A stretch of DNA of 64,000 nt from JAAELZ01 sp965209105 (lineage in GTDB: Bacteria > Pseudomonadota > Gammaproteobacteria > Arenicellales > Poriferihabitantaceae), in the NCBI GenBank assembly GCA_965209105.1, contig CBDBQB010000039.1, positions 186,001-250,000 of the forward strand, given 5' to 3'. Both the position numbers and the translations under genes were made by a program. Under the pieces are notes generated by a model that worked only from the letters and a program-made list of their open reading frames with translations, was not told the origin of the DNA and ran no database searches. The number at the start of each line of letters is the position of its first letter. Positions within the stretch are counted from its first letter, which is position 1. Shown here one piece after another: positions 44,203-53,721 of the stretch.

Positions 44203-45750
44203 ATGTCTATTCAATTAAATCCATCTGAAATCAGTGACCTGATTAAAGAGCGAATTAAGAATTTTGAAAGCAGTGCCCAAGCGAAAACAGAAGGCACGAT
44301 TGTGATGTTAACCGACGGTATTGCGCGTATTCATGGCTTATCTGAAGCGATGCAAGGCGAAATGCTTGAGTTCCCGGGCGATACCTTTGGTTTAGCTTTG
44401 AACTTGCAGCAAGATTCCGTTGGCGCCGTTATTTTGGGCGACTACAAGCATCTATCAGAAGGCGACACAGTAAAATGTACCGGCCGTATTCTCGAAGTAC
44501 CCGTGGGTGAAGCATTGCTCGGGCGCGTGGTAGATGCTTTGGGTCAGCCGATTGATGGTAAGGGGCCGATTAAAAACGATGGGACGTCTCCTGTTGAAAA
44601 AGTAGCGCCGGGCGTAATTGAGCGTAAATCAGTTGATCAACCCGTCCAAACCGGTTTGAAAGCGGTTGATGCGATGGTACCGATTGGCCGAGGTCAGCGT
44701 GAGTTGATTATTGGTGACCGCCAAACGGGTAAGACCGCCGTTGCGGTGGATGCGATTATCAACCAAGCCGGCACCGGCATTAAATGTATCTACGTTGCGA
44801 TCGGCCAGAAAGCCTCCAGTATTGCTGGCGTAGTGCGCAAGCTCGAAGAGCACGGCGCACTTGAAAATACGATTATTGTTGCGGCATCGGCATCCCACTC
44901 AGCAGCGGAGCAGTTTATTGCGCCTTACGCGGGTTGTTCGATGGGCGAATATTTCCGTGATCGCGGTGAAGATGCTTTGATCGTCTATGATGATTTAACC
45001 AAGCAGGCTTGGGCCTATCGTCAAGTTTCTTTATTACTACGTCGCCCACCGGGCCGTGAAGCCTATCCGGGTGATGTATTTTATCTCCACTCGCGTTTAT
45101 TAGAGCGTGCTGCGCGGGTAAATGCCGATTTCGTTGAGAAAGCAACGGGCGGTAAAGTCAAAGGTAAAACGGGTTCTTTGACCGCCTTGCCGATCATTGA
45201 AACACAAGGCGGCGACGTCTCGGCATTTGTTCCCACCAATGTTATATCGATTACCGATGGTCAGATTTTCTTAGAATCTGATTTGTTCAACGCGGGTATT
45301 CGCCCAGCGATCAACGCGGGCTTATCTGTATCGCGTGTGGGCGGGGCAGCGCAAACTAAGATCATTAAGAAACTGGGCGGCGGTATACGTTTAGCGTTGG
45401 CGCAGTATCGTGAATTAGCGGCCTTCTCTCAGTTTGCTTCAGATTTAGATGACGCAACGCGTGCCCAGCTAGAGCGTGGTGAACGCGCGGTTGAACTGAT
45501 GAAACAAGCCCAATATGCGCCGATGTCTGTGGCGGGAATGGCCGTTTCATTGTATGCCATGAATGAAGGCTATTTCGATGATGTTGGTGTTAAAGACGTT
45601 GTGAAATGGGAAGGCGCAATGCAATCTTACATTAAATCTAACTTCGGTGATTTGATGGATTCCATCAATGCTGAGGGCGATTACAATGACGATATCGCTA
45701 AAAAGATGACTGCCGCCTTAGATGATTTTAAAAAGAACGGCAGCGTTTAA
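44203..45750 (+). CDS. atpA: F1Fo ATP synthase subunit alpha
   Basis: A 515-aa subunit with intact reading frame: P-loop IGDRQTGKTAVAVD, VDAMVPIGRGQRELI, catalytic-interface Arg in ISVSRVGG-like NAGLSVSRVGGAAQTK, and C-terminal helical domain. Normal length (513 in E. coli). Confidence 0.98.
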   Translation: MSIQLNPSEISDLIKERIKNFESSAQAKTEGTIVMLTDGIARIHGLSEAMQGEMLEFPGDTFGLALNLQQDSVGAVILGDYKHLSEGDTVKCTGRILEVPVGEALLGRVVDALGQPIDGKGPIKNDGTSPVEKVAPGVIERKSVDQPVQTGLKAVDAMVPIGRGQRELIIGDRQTGKTAVAVDAIINQAGTGIKCIYVAIGQKASSIAGVVRKLEEHGALENTIIVAASASHSAAEQFIAPYAGCSMGEYFRDRGEDALIVYDDLTKQAWAYRQVSLLLRRPPGREAYPGDVFYLHSRLLERAARVNADFVEKATGGKVKGKTGSLTALPIIETQGGDVSAFVPTNVISITDGQIFLESDLFNAGIRPAINAGLSVSRVGGAAQTKIIKKLGGGIRLALAQYRELAAFSQFASDLDDATRAQLERGERAVELMKQAQYAPMSVAGMAVSLYAMNEGYFDDVGVKDVVKWEGAMQSYIKSNFGDLMDSINAEGDYNDDIAKKMTAALDDFKKNGSV

Positions 45751-45790
45751 CAGGTCTAATTCCTTCATTCATGATTAAACGAGATTAGAA

Positions 45791-46651
45791 ATGGCCGGCG
45801 CTAAAGAAATACGGACCAAAATTAAGAGTATCCAAAACACTCGCAAGATTACCAAGGCGATGGAAATGGTCGCCGCGAGTAAAATGCGTCGTGCGAAGGA
45901 GCGTATGGCGGCTGCCCGACCGTATGCGGAAAAGATTCGCAGTGTGGTCGCGCACATGGCGCAGGCGCACTCAGAATATAAGCACCCTTATCTACTTGAT
46001 CGCGATGTTAAGCGCGTGGGATACATCATTGTATCGAGCGACCGTGGTTTATGCGGCGGTTTAAACATCAACGTTTTTCGACGTGCGCTCGCTGAAATGA
46101 GCGAATGGAATGATAAAGGCGTTGAAGTGGATGTGTCGATTATCGGTAGCAAAGCGCTGGCATTTTTTAAGCGTTTCAATGCCAATATCGTGTCCGAAGC
46201 GACCCAATTGGGTGATGCGCCGCAGCTAGAAGAAATCGTCGGCGCGATTAAAGTCATGATGGATGGTTACATCGACGGCAAAATTGACCGTCTATATGTA
46301 GTGAGCAACGAGTTTGTGAATACGATGACGCAATCTGTTCAGGCCCTGCAGTTAATTCCAGCTGAGATTGTCAGCGAAGAAGCGCGCCAACATCATTGGG
46401 ATTACATCTATGAGCCCGATGCGAAAGAAGTGGTTGATGCCACCATGAATCGATATATCGAATCATTGGTGTATAAGGCCGTGGCTGAAAATTCAGCCTG
46501 CGAGCAGTCTGCAAGAATGGTTGCAATGAAAGCCGCAACTGATAATGCGGGTAATTTAATCGGTGATCTTGAGTTGATCTACAACAAAGCGCGCCAAACG
46601 GCTATTACGCAGGAATTGTCTGAGATTGTTGCGGGTGCCGCAGCAGTTTAG
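45791..46651 (+). CDS. atpG: F1Fo ATP synthase subunit gamma
   Basis: A 286-aa rotor subunit: EIRTKIKSIQNTRKITKAME at the start, VSSDRGLCGGLNINVFR, and ATDNAGNLIGDLELIYNKAR-type C-terminal helix (RQTAITQELSEIVAGAAAV). Confidence 0.97.
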   Translation: MAGAKEIRTKIKSIQNTRKITKAMEMVAASKMRRAKERMAAARPYAEKIRSVVAHMAQAHSEYKHPYLLDRDVKRVGYIIVSSDRGLCGGLNINVFRRALAEMSEWNDKGVEVDVSIIGSKALAFFKRFNANIVSEATQLGDAPQLEEIVGAIKVMMDGYIDGKIDRLYVVSNEFVNTMTQSVQALQLIPAEIVSEEARQHHWDYIYEPDAKEVVDATMNRYIESLVYKAVAENSACEQSARMVAMKAATDNAGNLIGDLELIYNKARQTAITQELSEIVAGAAAV

Positions 46652-46703
46652 GCTTAAGCCTGACGAATAAATTTAATTTTTTACACGAGGAAGTTTTCGA
46701 GCT

Positions 46704-48085
46704 ATGAGTTCCGGAAATATAGTTGAAGTAATCGGCGCGGTTGTGGATGTTCAATTCCCACGAGACGCGATCCCTAAGGTTTACGATGCCCTGATGGTGC
46801 CTGATCGCGAGTTGACACTCGAGGTTCAGCAGCAAATGGGTGACGGCGTGGTGCGATGTATCGCCATGGGTTCATCGGAAGGCTTACGCCGCGGCCTAGA
46901 TGTGTCGAACACGGGCGCAGCCATTCAGGTGCCAGTGGGTGAAGCGACCCTCGGCAGAATTATGGATGTGTTGGGCAAGCCTATCGATGAGGCGGGTGAG
47001 ATCAATGCTGAAAAGTTAATGCCGATTCATCGCGCAGCGCCTTCTTATGAAGAACAAGCCTCTAGCGTTGACCTATTAGAAACGGGTATTAAAGTGATCG
47101 ATTTGATTATGCCGATTTCAAAAGGCGGCAAGATTGGACTGTTCGGCGGCGCGGGGGTGGGTAAGACCGTTACGCTGATGGAGCTGATCAACAATATCGC
47201 CTCTGCTCACAGCGGCTTATCCGTGTTTGCGGGCGTTGGAGAGCGTACTCGAGAGGGTAATGATTTCTATCATGAAATGACAGAAGCGGGCGTTATCGAC
47301 AAGGTCGCCTTGGTCTATGGTCAGATGAATGAGCCGCCCGGAAACCGTTTACGCGTGGCCTTAACCGGCTTGACCATGGCGGAACATTTCCGTGATGAAG
47401 GCCGTGATGTATTGATGTTTATCGATAATATTTATCGTTATACCCTAGCGGGAGTTGAAGTGTCAGCGCTTGCTGGGTCGGATGCCTTCTGCGGTGGGTT
47501 ATCAGCCGACTTTGGCCGATGAAATGGGTGCCTTGCAAGAGCGCATCACCTCAACCAATAAAGGTTCGATCACGTCTTTCCAAGCGGTCTATGTGCCAGC
47601 GGATGATTTGACCGATCCATCGCCCGCGACGACGTTCGCGCATTTGGATGCAACCCTGGTACTGTCTCGTCAGATCGCAGAACTGGGTATTTACCCTGCG
47701 GTTGATCCACTCGATTCGACTTCACGGGTATTGGATCCTTTGGTCATCGGTGAAGATCACTACAATACGGCGCGTACTGTTCAAGGTATTTTGCAGCGCT
47801 ACAAAGAGCTACAAGACATCATCGCAATCTTGGGGATGGACGAGCTGTCTGAAGAAGATAAACTCGATGTGGGTCGTGCACGTAAGATTCAGCGCTTTCT
47901 TATCGCAACCTTTTACGGTGGCAGAAACCTTTACTGGCGCGCCGGGTAAATACGTCACGCTGAAAGACACGCTGGCGGGTTTCCAAGCGATTGTGAATGG
48001 AGATCACGACGACATTCCTGAACAAGCATTTTACATGGTTGGCGGGATAGACGAAGTGCTCGAAAAAGCCAAGGAAATGCAGTAG
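46704..48085 (+). pseudogene. atpD: F1Fo ATP synthase subunit beta, two frameshifts as presented
   Basis: The catalytic beta subunit is readable only across three frames. Frame 1 (46704 to about 47469) has GGAGVGKTVTLMEL (P-loop) and VGERTREGNDFYHEM. Frame 2 (about 47470-47901) has LGRMPSAVGYQPTLADEMG and LDPLDSTSRVLDPLV. Frame 3 (about 47902-48085) has PFTVAETFTGAPGKYVTLKD and ends EVLEKAKEMQ. The first junction is explained by one extra C near 47469 (GCG-C-TTG-CTG), the second by one extra base near 47900-47902. Residues on both sides are otherwise well conserved. Either sequencing/assembly errors or a real double lesion; an intact copy must exist elsewhere if the latter and the cell respires. 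Confidence 0.9.
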
Positions 48086-48510
48086 GGCTTATCATGGCGA
48101 CTATTCAAGTTGAAATTGTCAGCGCGGAAGAGCATATCTGGTCGGGTGAAGGTACCATGGTGTTTGCACCGGGTATCATGGGCGAATTGGGCATTGCCCC
48201 ACGCCATACCCCGCTCATTACTCAGCTTAAGCCGGGTGATGTACGCGTTCAAACTGAAGATGGAAAGGAAGAGTTCTTTTTCATCTCCGGTGGCATACTT
48301 GAAGTCCAGCCCGATGTTGTCACGGTTTTATCTGACACTGCTATTCGCGCCAAGGATTTAGACGAAGCCAAAGCGCTGGACGCGCAAAAACGCGCGGAAG
48401 ATGCCATGAAAGATCGAGCGTCTGAAATGGACTACGCACGCGCAAAAGCGGAGTTGGTGCAGATAGCTGCTCAATTACGTTCGATTGAGAAGATTAAAAA
48501 CTTAAGAAAG
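48035..48510 (+). repeat. Left copy of atpD-end/atpC direct repeat
   Basis: 476 bp, from ATGGTTGG in the last codons of atpD to TTAAGAAAG near the atpC end, recurs at 50052-50526 in the same orientation with about 5 percent differences by eye. The two copies enclose two unrelated genes. Confidence 0.92.
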
Positions 48511-48513
48511 TAG
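48094..48513 (+). CDS. atpC: F1Fo ATP synthase subunit epsilon
   Basis: A 139-aa subunit following the beta gene by eight bases: beta-sandwich with SAEEHIWSGEGTMVFAPGIMGELGIAPRHTPLIT, then C-terminal helical hairpin (ALDAQKRAEDAMKDRASEMDY). It is intact, but its last codons (RK then stop) differ from the second copy (RKR), consistent with the 3' end being at a duplication junction (48510). Confidence 0.95.
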   Translation: MATIQVEIVSAEEHIWSGEGTMVFAPGIMGELGIAPRHTPLITQLKPGDVRVQTEDGKEEFFFISGGILEVQPDVVTVLSDTAIRAKDLDEAKALDAQKRAEDAMKDRASEMDYARAKAELVQIAAQLRSIEKIKNLRK

Positions 48514-48627
48514 GATCAGGAATTTTTCTGATAGTGGCGGTCAAGCTCGTTTAAGTCTCTACCCCTGATATTGTTTAAAAAATTTTCGATATAACAAAGG
48601 ATAGCGGCTAACACTGCAGCTCTTCAC

Positions 48628-49161
48628 CTAGAAGTTGAATTTAACGCCGACTAAATTTTCGCCTACAAACAATTGTGCGTTCCAATTATAGGCGTTTGTG
48701 TAATAGGCGCTATTCATAGTGCCGATGATTGCTCCAGCGAGTACGTCTCTAATATAGTGATTATCACTATATACTCTAGAATAACCAACGTAGCTTGCAC
48801 TTAAGTAGGCGGGGATAGAGTACTTCCATCCATACAGTGAGTGGATATATCTCGCGCCCATAAATGCCGCTGCGGTATGTCCTGATGGAAACGAATTGGC
48901 GCCTCCATTGGGTCTTTTTGCTTTGATGGCGTGCTTAATGACTTCTGTTGAAATCTGGTTAGAGATAAATGCTCGTATGAATTGGTTTTTCTTAAGTGAA
49001 TTGTCTTCGCTTAGGATTGAGCTGGCTAGGCCAATTAAAGGGATAAGAATTTGGAGTTTATCTCCATTTTCCTCTACGATATTCCCAGCATATACTGGAT
49101 TTTGCAGGCTAAGTAGGCAGCAAATAATACACACTTTGTAAGCGTATTTTCTTTCGTCCAT
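48628..49161 (-). CDS. PAP2-superfamily phosphatase, exported
   Basis: A 177-aa protein with a signal peptide (about 1-25, ending VYAG) and the three phosphatidic acid phosphatase motifs: KAKRPNGG (KxxxxxxRP type), SFPSGHTAAAF and SRVYSDNHYIRDVLAG. It could act on undecaprenyl or lipid phosphates. It is AT-richer than the surrounding atp genes and lies between the two atpC copies, so horizontal acquisition is likely. Confidence 0.85.
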   Translation of the reverse strand: MDERKYAYKVCIICCLLSLQNPVYAGNIVEENGDKLQILIPLIGLASSILSEDNSLKKNQFIRAFISNQISTEVIKHAIKAKRPNGGANSFPSGHTAAAFMGARYIHSLYGWKYSIPAYLSASYVGYSRVYSDNHYIRDVLAGAIIGTMNSAYYTNAYNWNAQLFVGENLVGVKFNF

Positions 49162-49233
49162 GGCCAGCTCAATATATTTATTGTATTTGCAAACTTGCGA
49201 CTGATCTGTCTAATATCCCGCCAGATTCGCCGC

Positions 49234-49812
49234 TTATTGCCCTTCTAAAACAACATCAAGAGGGTTTGGGAACAGCTCCTTGTTTTTCCCGCTTTTCATG
49301 TTGGCGCCTTTTTTAGCGGCGCTGGCTGCCAATACGACTAGCCCTATGGGCCCTGTAAGTAACGTAAGTAATCCGCCGCCAGCAACGGTTCCTGCTGTTT
49401 TAGCGAGGTTGCCCGCTACCTCGCCAGCGGTTAGTTTGTCGGTGACAATGTGTTCTTGTGTTTGATAACCCTCTTTTTGAATTGAAACAATGTACGTTCC
49501 GAGTTTCTGGAGAGTAAATTTCCCAGGCGCTTGGTCGTATAATGCAGTGATTTCAGTAGCGGGTTGTTCATCTTCTACAGGAATAGTTTCTCGAGGGATG
49601 AAGAAATTATCGTGAGTAACGAGCTTTGACTTATTTGCTCCAAGCTCAAACTCGGTGAACGCTTGGTCAATTCTTTTAACGAACACTTCTGCTTGTTCAG
49701 GTGTTGAGCGGACAATCAAAGTGTCGTGCAGTTCAACCGTTGGCACCGAACTACATCCACCGATAATAAGAGTCGATATACATATGGTTGATAGTTTTTT
49801 AAGGTTTTTCAT
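49234..49812 (-). CDS. PEGA-like lipoprotein
   Basis: A 192-aa predicted lipoprotein with lipobox IIGGC (about 16-20). The middle region TLQKLGTYIVSIQKEGYQTQEHIV resembles a PEGA-type beta domain, followed by a Gly/Ala-rich hydrophobic segment (AGTVAGGGLLTLLTGPIGLVV-like, about 140-165). Function unknown. Same strand as the PAP2 gene and 72 bases upstream of it; both are cargo in the atpC duplication. Confidence 0.65.
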   Translation of the reverse strand: MKNLKKLSTICISTLIIGGCSSVPTVELHDTLIVRSTPEQAEVFVKRIDQAFTEFELGANKSKLVTHDNFFIPRETIPVEDEQPATEITALYDQAPGKFTLQKLGTYIVSIQKEGYQTQEHIVTDKLTAGEVAGNLAKTAGTVAGGGLLTLLTGPIGLVVLAASAAKKGANMKSGKNKELFPNPLDVVLEGQ

Positions 49813-50051
49813 TATTTTTCCTTCAATAGTTGTTGACAGGGTTCAACTCGCAAAATTTCTGATCAGCGAATTTTCTTCTAGCGACTTTAATAAGATAGAA
49901 CGCTGATAGATGTGGGAAATGCCACCAGCGGTTTGCTTGTATCTTTAGGGGTCGGAATTTGGTGGGATAAATCGACTATTACCAATATTTTCAATTTCTC
50001 CGCTGGCCATTTTTTGGCCTAATTGGAAGTCAAAGTCAAAGTTAAAGTCAA

Positions 50052-50526
50052 ATGGTTGGTGGGATAGACCAAGCGCTCGAAAAAGCCAAGGAAATGCAAT
50101 AGGGCTTATCATGGCGACTATTCAAATTGAAATTGTCAGCGCGGAAGAGCATATCTGGTCGGGTGAAGGCAGTATGGTGTTTGCACCAGGTATCATGGGC
50201 GAATTGGCCTTGCCCCACGCCATACCCCGTTCATCACTCAGCTTAAGCCGGGTGATGTGCGCGTTCAAACTGAAGATGGTAATGAAGAGTTCTTTTTCAT
50301 CTCCGGCGGCATACTTGAGGTCCAGCCCGATGTTGTCACGGTTTTATCTGACACTGCTATTCGCGCCAAGGATTTAGACGAAGCCAAAGCGCTGGACGCG
50401 CAAAAACGCGCGGAAGATGCCATGAAAGACCGAGCGTCTGAAATGGACTACGCACGTGCCAAAGCGGAGTTGGTGCAGATTGCCGCGCAATTACGTTCGA
50501 TTGAGAAGATTAAAAACTTAAGAAAG
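50052..50526 (+). repeat. Right copy of atpD-end/atpC direct repeat
   Basis: Second copy of the 48035-48510 segment, starting 2017 bp later. It has one base less, near 50207-50210, and many scattered substitutions (for example GGTACC against GGCAGT), so it is not a very recent duplication. Confidence 0.92.
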
Positions 50527-50532
50527 CGTTAA
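50111..50532 (+). pseudogene. Second, frameshifted atpC copy
   Basis: Encodes MATIQIEIVSAEEHIWSGEG as atpC, but GAATTGGGCATTGCCCC of the intact gene is GAATTGGCCTTGCCCC here; the lost base shifts the frame after GEL. The remainder is still conserved in the next frame to an ordinary end (NLRKR, stop 50532). Epsilon made from this copy would be truncated. Confidence 0.88.
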
Positions 50533-50621
50533 GTCGCGGTCTCGTCGCTTAGCGCGCCATTTCTACTCGTATCTAATACGACAATATTATTCGCAGACTA
50601 TTGCTCATCAAATTTTTGCAA

Positions 50622-51638
50622 TCAGTCAAAAACACTCCCGTAAGCAAATAGCGCCGGCGTTCCGCCAGTATGGATAATGACAATTTCATCGCCTTTTGAG
50701 AAATAGCCTTTTTCAATTAAGCCGAAGGCGCAGGCGAATGCTTTTCCAGAATAAACGGGGTCAGATAGCAAGCCTTCATGATGCGCCAGAAGTTGTATGG
50801 CTGTTTTCGTTTGATCTGTAATATTGCCATATCCGCCGTCTAGACAGAAATCTTCTAATTGGATATCCTTGTTTGATACTACATTTGGGGTTTCTAGTAA
50901 GTTTTCAAACAGATATTTAGTACATTGGCTAACGCGTGATTTTTGTTGCTTGGCATTGCGCCGAACACAGGCACCAATCACCGGTGTGTGATTGTTGCTG
51001 AGCCTTAAACCGCTCAGCAAGCCGGTGTGAGTATAGCCACTGCCGCTGGCAACAATAATCGCCGTAGGCGTCAGCTTTTGTTGTTGAAATTGCTGGTCTA
51101 GTTCAAATGCCGCATCGACATAACCCAAGGCGCCTTTGGGTTTTTCGGATAATGTTAAGGGAATGATGTAAGGCTTTTTCCCTTGTGCGCGCAAGGTTTC
51201 TGCTATTTCCGCCAGTTGACTATCTGCCCCCTGTTCATCCTCACCCTCTGCATAATAATGTAAATGGGCGCCAAACACTTTGTACAGCAACACATTGCCG
51301 GAATGGTGGTACTCAGTCGATTGCTTAGCAACGCGATCCTCTAGTTGTAGGTGGCATTGCATATTACATTTTCGAGCGAATGCAGCGGTCATACGCATAT
51401 AATTTGACTGCACTGCGCCGGTAATTAAAATGGTGTCGCAGCCCAGCGACATCGCTTCACCAAAGTAAAATTCTAGTTGGCGTACCTTGTTGCCTCCCAT
51501 GCCTAGGCCGGTACAATCATCTCGTTTTACGTGCAAATGATAATCGCCAAAATGACGGCTGAGGTTGGGCAACGGTTCTAATGGCGTCGGCGCGTGAACT
51601 ATTTGGGTGCGAGGAAATTTGGCTAAAATGTTTCTCAT
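50622..51638 (-). CDS. D-cysteine desulfhydrase / ACC deaminase-family PLP enzyme
   Basis: A 338-aa tryptophan-synthase-beta-fold PLP enzyme. KRDDCTGLGMGGNKVRQLEF carries the PLP lysine, GAVQSNYMRMTAA the substrate loop, and EIVIIHTGGTPALFAY the C-terminal end. This set matches D-cysteine desulfhydrase (releases sulfide, ammonia and pyruvate) better than ACC deaminase, but the two cannot be separated confidently by eye. It starts three bases after the TauE/SafE gene. Confidence 0.85.
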   Translation of the reverse strand: MRNILAKFPRTQIVHAPTPLEPLPNLSRHFGDYHLHVKRDDCTGLGMGGNKVRQLEFYFGEAMSLGCDTILITGAVQSNYMRMTAAFARKCNMQCHLQLEDRVAKQSTEYHHSGNVLLYKVFGAHLHYYAEGEDEQGADSQLAEIAETLRAQGKKPYIIPLTLSEKPKGALGYVDAAFELDQQFQQQKLTPTAIIVASGSGYTHTGLLSGLRLSNNHTPVIGACVRRNAKQQKSRVSQCTKYLFENLLETPNVVSNKDIQLEDFCLDGGYGNITDQTKTAIQLLAHHEGLLSDPVYSGKAFACAFGLIEKGYFSKGDEIVIIHTGGTPALFAYGSVFD

Positions 51639-51641
51639 GAC

Positions 51642-52412
51642 CTAGCCTAAAAGTCGTATTAGACTTGAGAAAAGCAGATAGATAGCGGTGACGCTCAATA
51701 TTACGCTAATGAGTTTTCGGAACAGCTTGTCAGGAATACGAGCGGAAATTTTGTTGCCAAAAAAGGTGCCAATGATCGCCGGAATCAACACATAAACCAA
51801 GGCACTTTGCGTTCTTTCAAATATCCCATTACTAAACCATTGCAGCACGATTGCTGCGCTATAGGAAAACATGAATACCATGAAGATCATCGCTCGGGTT
51901 TGCTGTTTTCCCATCGCTCTATTTTGTGCATAGAGTGCCAGTGCGGGGCCTGGCATTGCTATCGATGTCGTCATCATGCCTGAAACGAAACCGTAAAGAC
52001 CTGTGTTCAAAGCACTATTTTTTGCACTACCTGAATCAAAGCGTGATGTTCTTTTTGACAAATAGGGCGCACCCAGTGCGGCGAGTATGGCGATTCCGAC
52101 AAATAACTGTATCGATGTGCTGGTGGCATAATTTAAGAAAACAAAGCCAAGGGGGAACCCAACGATTGAGCCCAATATAAGGTGTTGGCAGTTTTGTTTT
52201 GGCGCATCTTGGTAAACAAATGGGATCAATAATAGCGTAATAATTAGAGTAGAAATGAGAGTTAGCTGGACAGCACTGTGGATATCCAGAATCAGTACAA
52301 AAAAGGGCAGTGTTAATAAAGCAAAACCGAAGCCTGTTATTGACTGGGTCATGGCGGCAAAAAAAGTAATCAATGCCAAGAGTGCTAATTGAGTAATAGA
52401 CAAGTCCAACAT
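51642..52412 (-). CDS. TauE/SafE-family sulfite/anion exporter-like permease
   Basis: A 256-aa protein with about eight membrane segments. MTQSITGFGFALLTLPFFVLI near the start and FGNKISARIPDKLFRKLISVIL near the end are characteristic of TauE/SafE (DUF81). Members export sulfite or sulfoacetate or related anions. Tight coupling to a D-cysteine desulfhydrase suggests a sulfur-metabolite transporter; inference. Confidence 0.9.
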   Translation of the reverse strand: MLDLSITQLALLALITFFAAMTQSITGFGFALLTLPFFVLILDIHSAVQLTLISTLIITLLLIPFVYQDAPKQNCQHLILGSIVGFPLGFVFLNYATSTSIQLFVGIAILAALGAPYLSKRTSRFDSGSAKNSALNTGLYGFVSGMMTTSIAMPGPALALYAQNRAMGKQQTRAMIFMVFMFSYSAAIVLQWFSNGIFERTQSALVYVLIPAIIGTFFGNKISARIPDKLFRKLISVILSVTAIYLLFSSLIRLLG

Positions 52413-52922
52413 ATTTAAAACTATAACTATTTAGAACAAGTTGAGATCCGCATACCATAACTTAAACTGAATGCTAATTGATAGTGTCCGTGTATTTAAA
52501 AAGCCAGCGGTTTGGTGAGTACGCGCCAAAATAGGAATGTTTGCCCTAATCTGCGTGCGCTCATGGGTGCTCGCGCAACCAGACGTAGTGAAATTTACTT
52601 TCATCCAATGGGCTTAGTTTCAAATGTAGGCTGGAGGAATCGAAGCGAATCATGGATTCACCGTTTTAAAGACCGTGCGCAGATCAGCTTTAGGTGCTGC
52701 CTTCTTGTGAGAGGGTAGCGGATTCAGCCCGATCAAACACCAGTCAATGTGACGCTTGCAATCTCAAAGGCGTCGCAATGCTGTGCCAGGCGATTGATGG
52801 ATCAACAACTTTGAATACTAGGGCAATAGGGTTGCAACGACGGCAAAATGTATAAACATTGTTTCATTATTTTCCCGCATAGAGTAGTATCTACATTGTA
52901 TCAACAAATTTGAAGGGTCGAA
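52413..52922. other. Intergenic region with no recognised gene
   Basis: 510 bases between tauE and mazE. No convincing ORF or repeat was found. Near the right end TAGTATCTACATTGTATC followed by AAGGG forms a plausible promoter and ribosome site of mazE. Confidence 0.5.
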
Positions 52923-53171
52923 ATGCTGGCTGAAATACAGAAGTGGGGCAATAGCGCAGGTATAAGGATTAATAAAACCTTGTTGGGCCAAATAAACGTG
53001 TCGATTGGCGACGCAGTTGATATTGATGCGGTTGAAGGGGGTATATTGATTAAGCCGCGTAAAGAATTGACGCTCGAAGAGCTTTTGGCCAATAGCCCAG
53101 ACGGCAGTTTTGCCATTCTTCCAGAAGATAAAGAGTGGTTGGATGCGGATCCCGTCGGAAACGAAGTGTGA
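52923..53171 (+). CDS. MazE-type antitoxin (AbrB/SpoVT domain)
   Basis: An 82-aa protein with the AbrB-like swapped-hairpin DNA-binding motif IQKWGNSAGIRINKTLLGQ at the N-terminus and an acidic C-terminus (LPEDKEWLDADP) that would wrap the toxin. Ribosome site AAGGG. Its stop overlaps the GTG of the toxin gene. Confidence 0.9.
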   Translation: MLAEIQKWGNSAGIRINKTLLGQINVSIGDAVDIDAVEGGILIKPRKELTLEELLANSPDGSFAILPEDKEWLDADPVGNEV

Positions 53172-53500
53172 GCTATGTACCCGCTCAGGGAGATATTATT
53201 TCTTTGTCTTTCGATCCGAGCGCAGGCGACGAAATATTTAAACGAAGACCCGCGTTCGTCATATCAAAAAAAGTTTTTAGCGAGCACACGGGTTTTGTGA
53301 TCGTCGCACCGGTTACAAATACTGTTCGTAATAGCCAATTAGAGGTCTTGCTGCCTTCCAAATTGGATTCAACAGGCGCAATATTGGTTTATCAATTAAA
53401 GTCGCTGGACTATAAAGCGCGCGGGGCAGAGCTCATAGAGAAAACGCCAGCCTCTCTCGTTCAAAGGGTTCTCAGCATCGCGCGCGCATTGGTGTCTTGA
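53168..53500 (+). CDS. MazF-type mRNA interferase toxin
   Basis: About 110 aa from GTG 53168 (VSYVPAQGDIISLSFDPSAG); an upstream ATG at 53135 would extend deep into mazE. The PemK/MazF fold is shown by RRPAFVISKKVFSEHTGFVIVAPVT and LKSLDYKARGAELIEK. It cleaves mRNA at short sequences in this family. Together with the gene before it this is a classic mazEF pair. Confidence 0.88.
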   Translation: MSYVPAQGDIISLSFDPSAGDEIFKRRPAFVISKKVFSEHTGFVIVAPVTNTVRNSQLEVLLPSKLDSTGAILVYQLKSLDYKARGAELIEKTPASLVQRVLSIARALVS

Positions 53501-53590
53501 AAAACTTATTTAGTCAACGGAGGTTTATATGACGGCGGTTGGAGATAAATTTACGAACTGGCATCGAGGGCTTGGAAATGACGCTAGATA

Positions 53591-53713
53591 ATGTTTCGTA
53601 AAGGCCTTGAAACTTCTCAGCGGGTGCTGGGTGAGAAGCACCCAACCACTGAGCTCTTCGCTAATAATTTGGTGATATATTTAAAAAATTGCGGAAAACT
53701 AAATAAAACATAG
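53591..53713 (+). pseudogene. Remnant of a kinesin-light-chain-type TPR protein
   Basis: A 40-codon stretch reading RKGLETSQRVLGEKHPTTEL and FANNLVIYLKNCGKL matches one repeat of the TPR_10/12 type (usually A-L-x-I-x-x-R-V-L-G-x-x-H-P-D-T). No neighbouring repeats remain, so it is probably a decayed fragment. Confidence 0.45.
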
Positions 53714-53721
53714 AGGAGTGT

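Noticed and set aside
53135..53167. mazF starting at ATG 53135
   Set aside because: It would add 11 residues encoded inside mazE; GTG 53168 gives the normal MazF start and the usual stop/start overlap.
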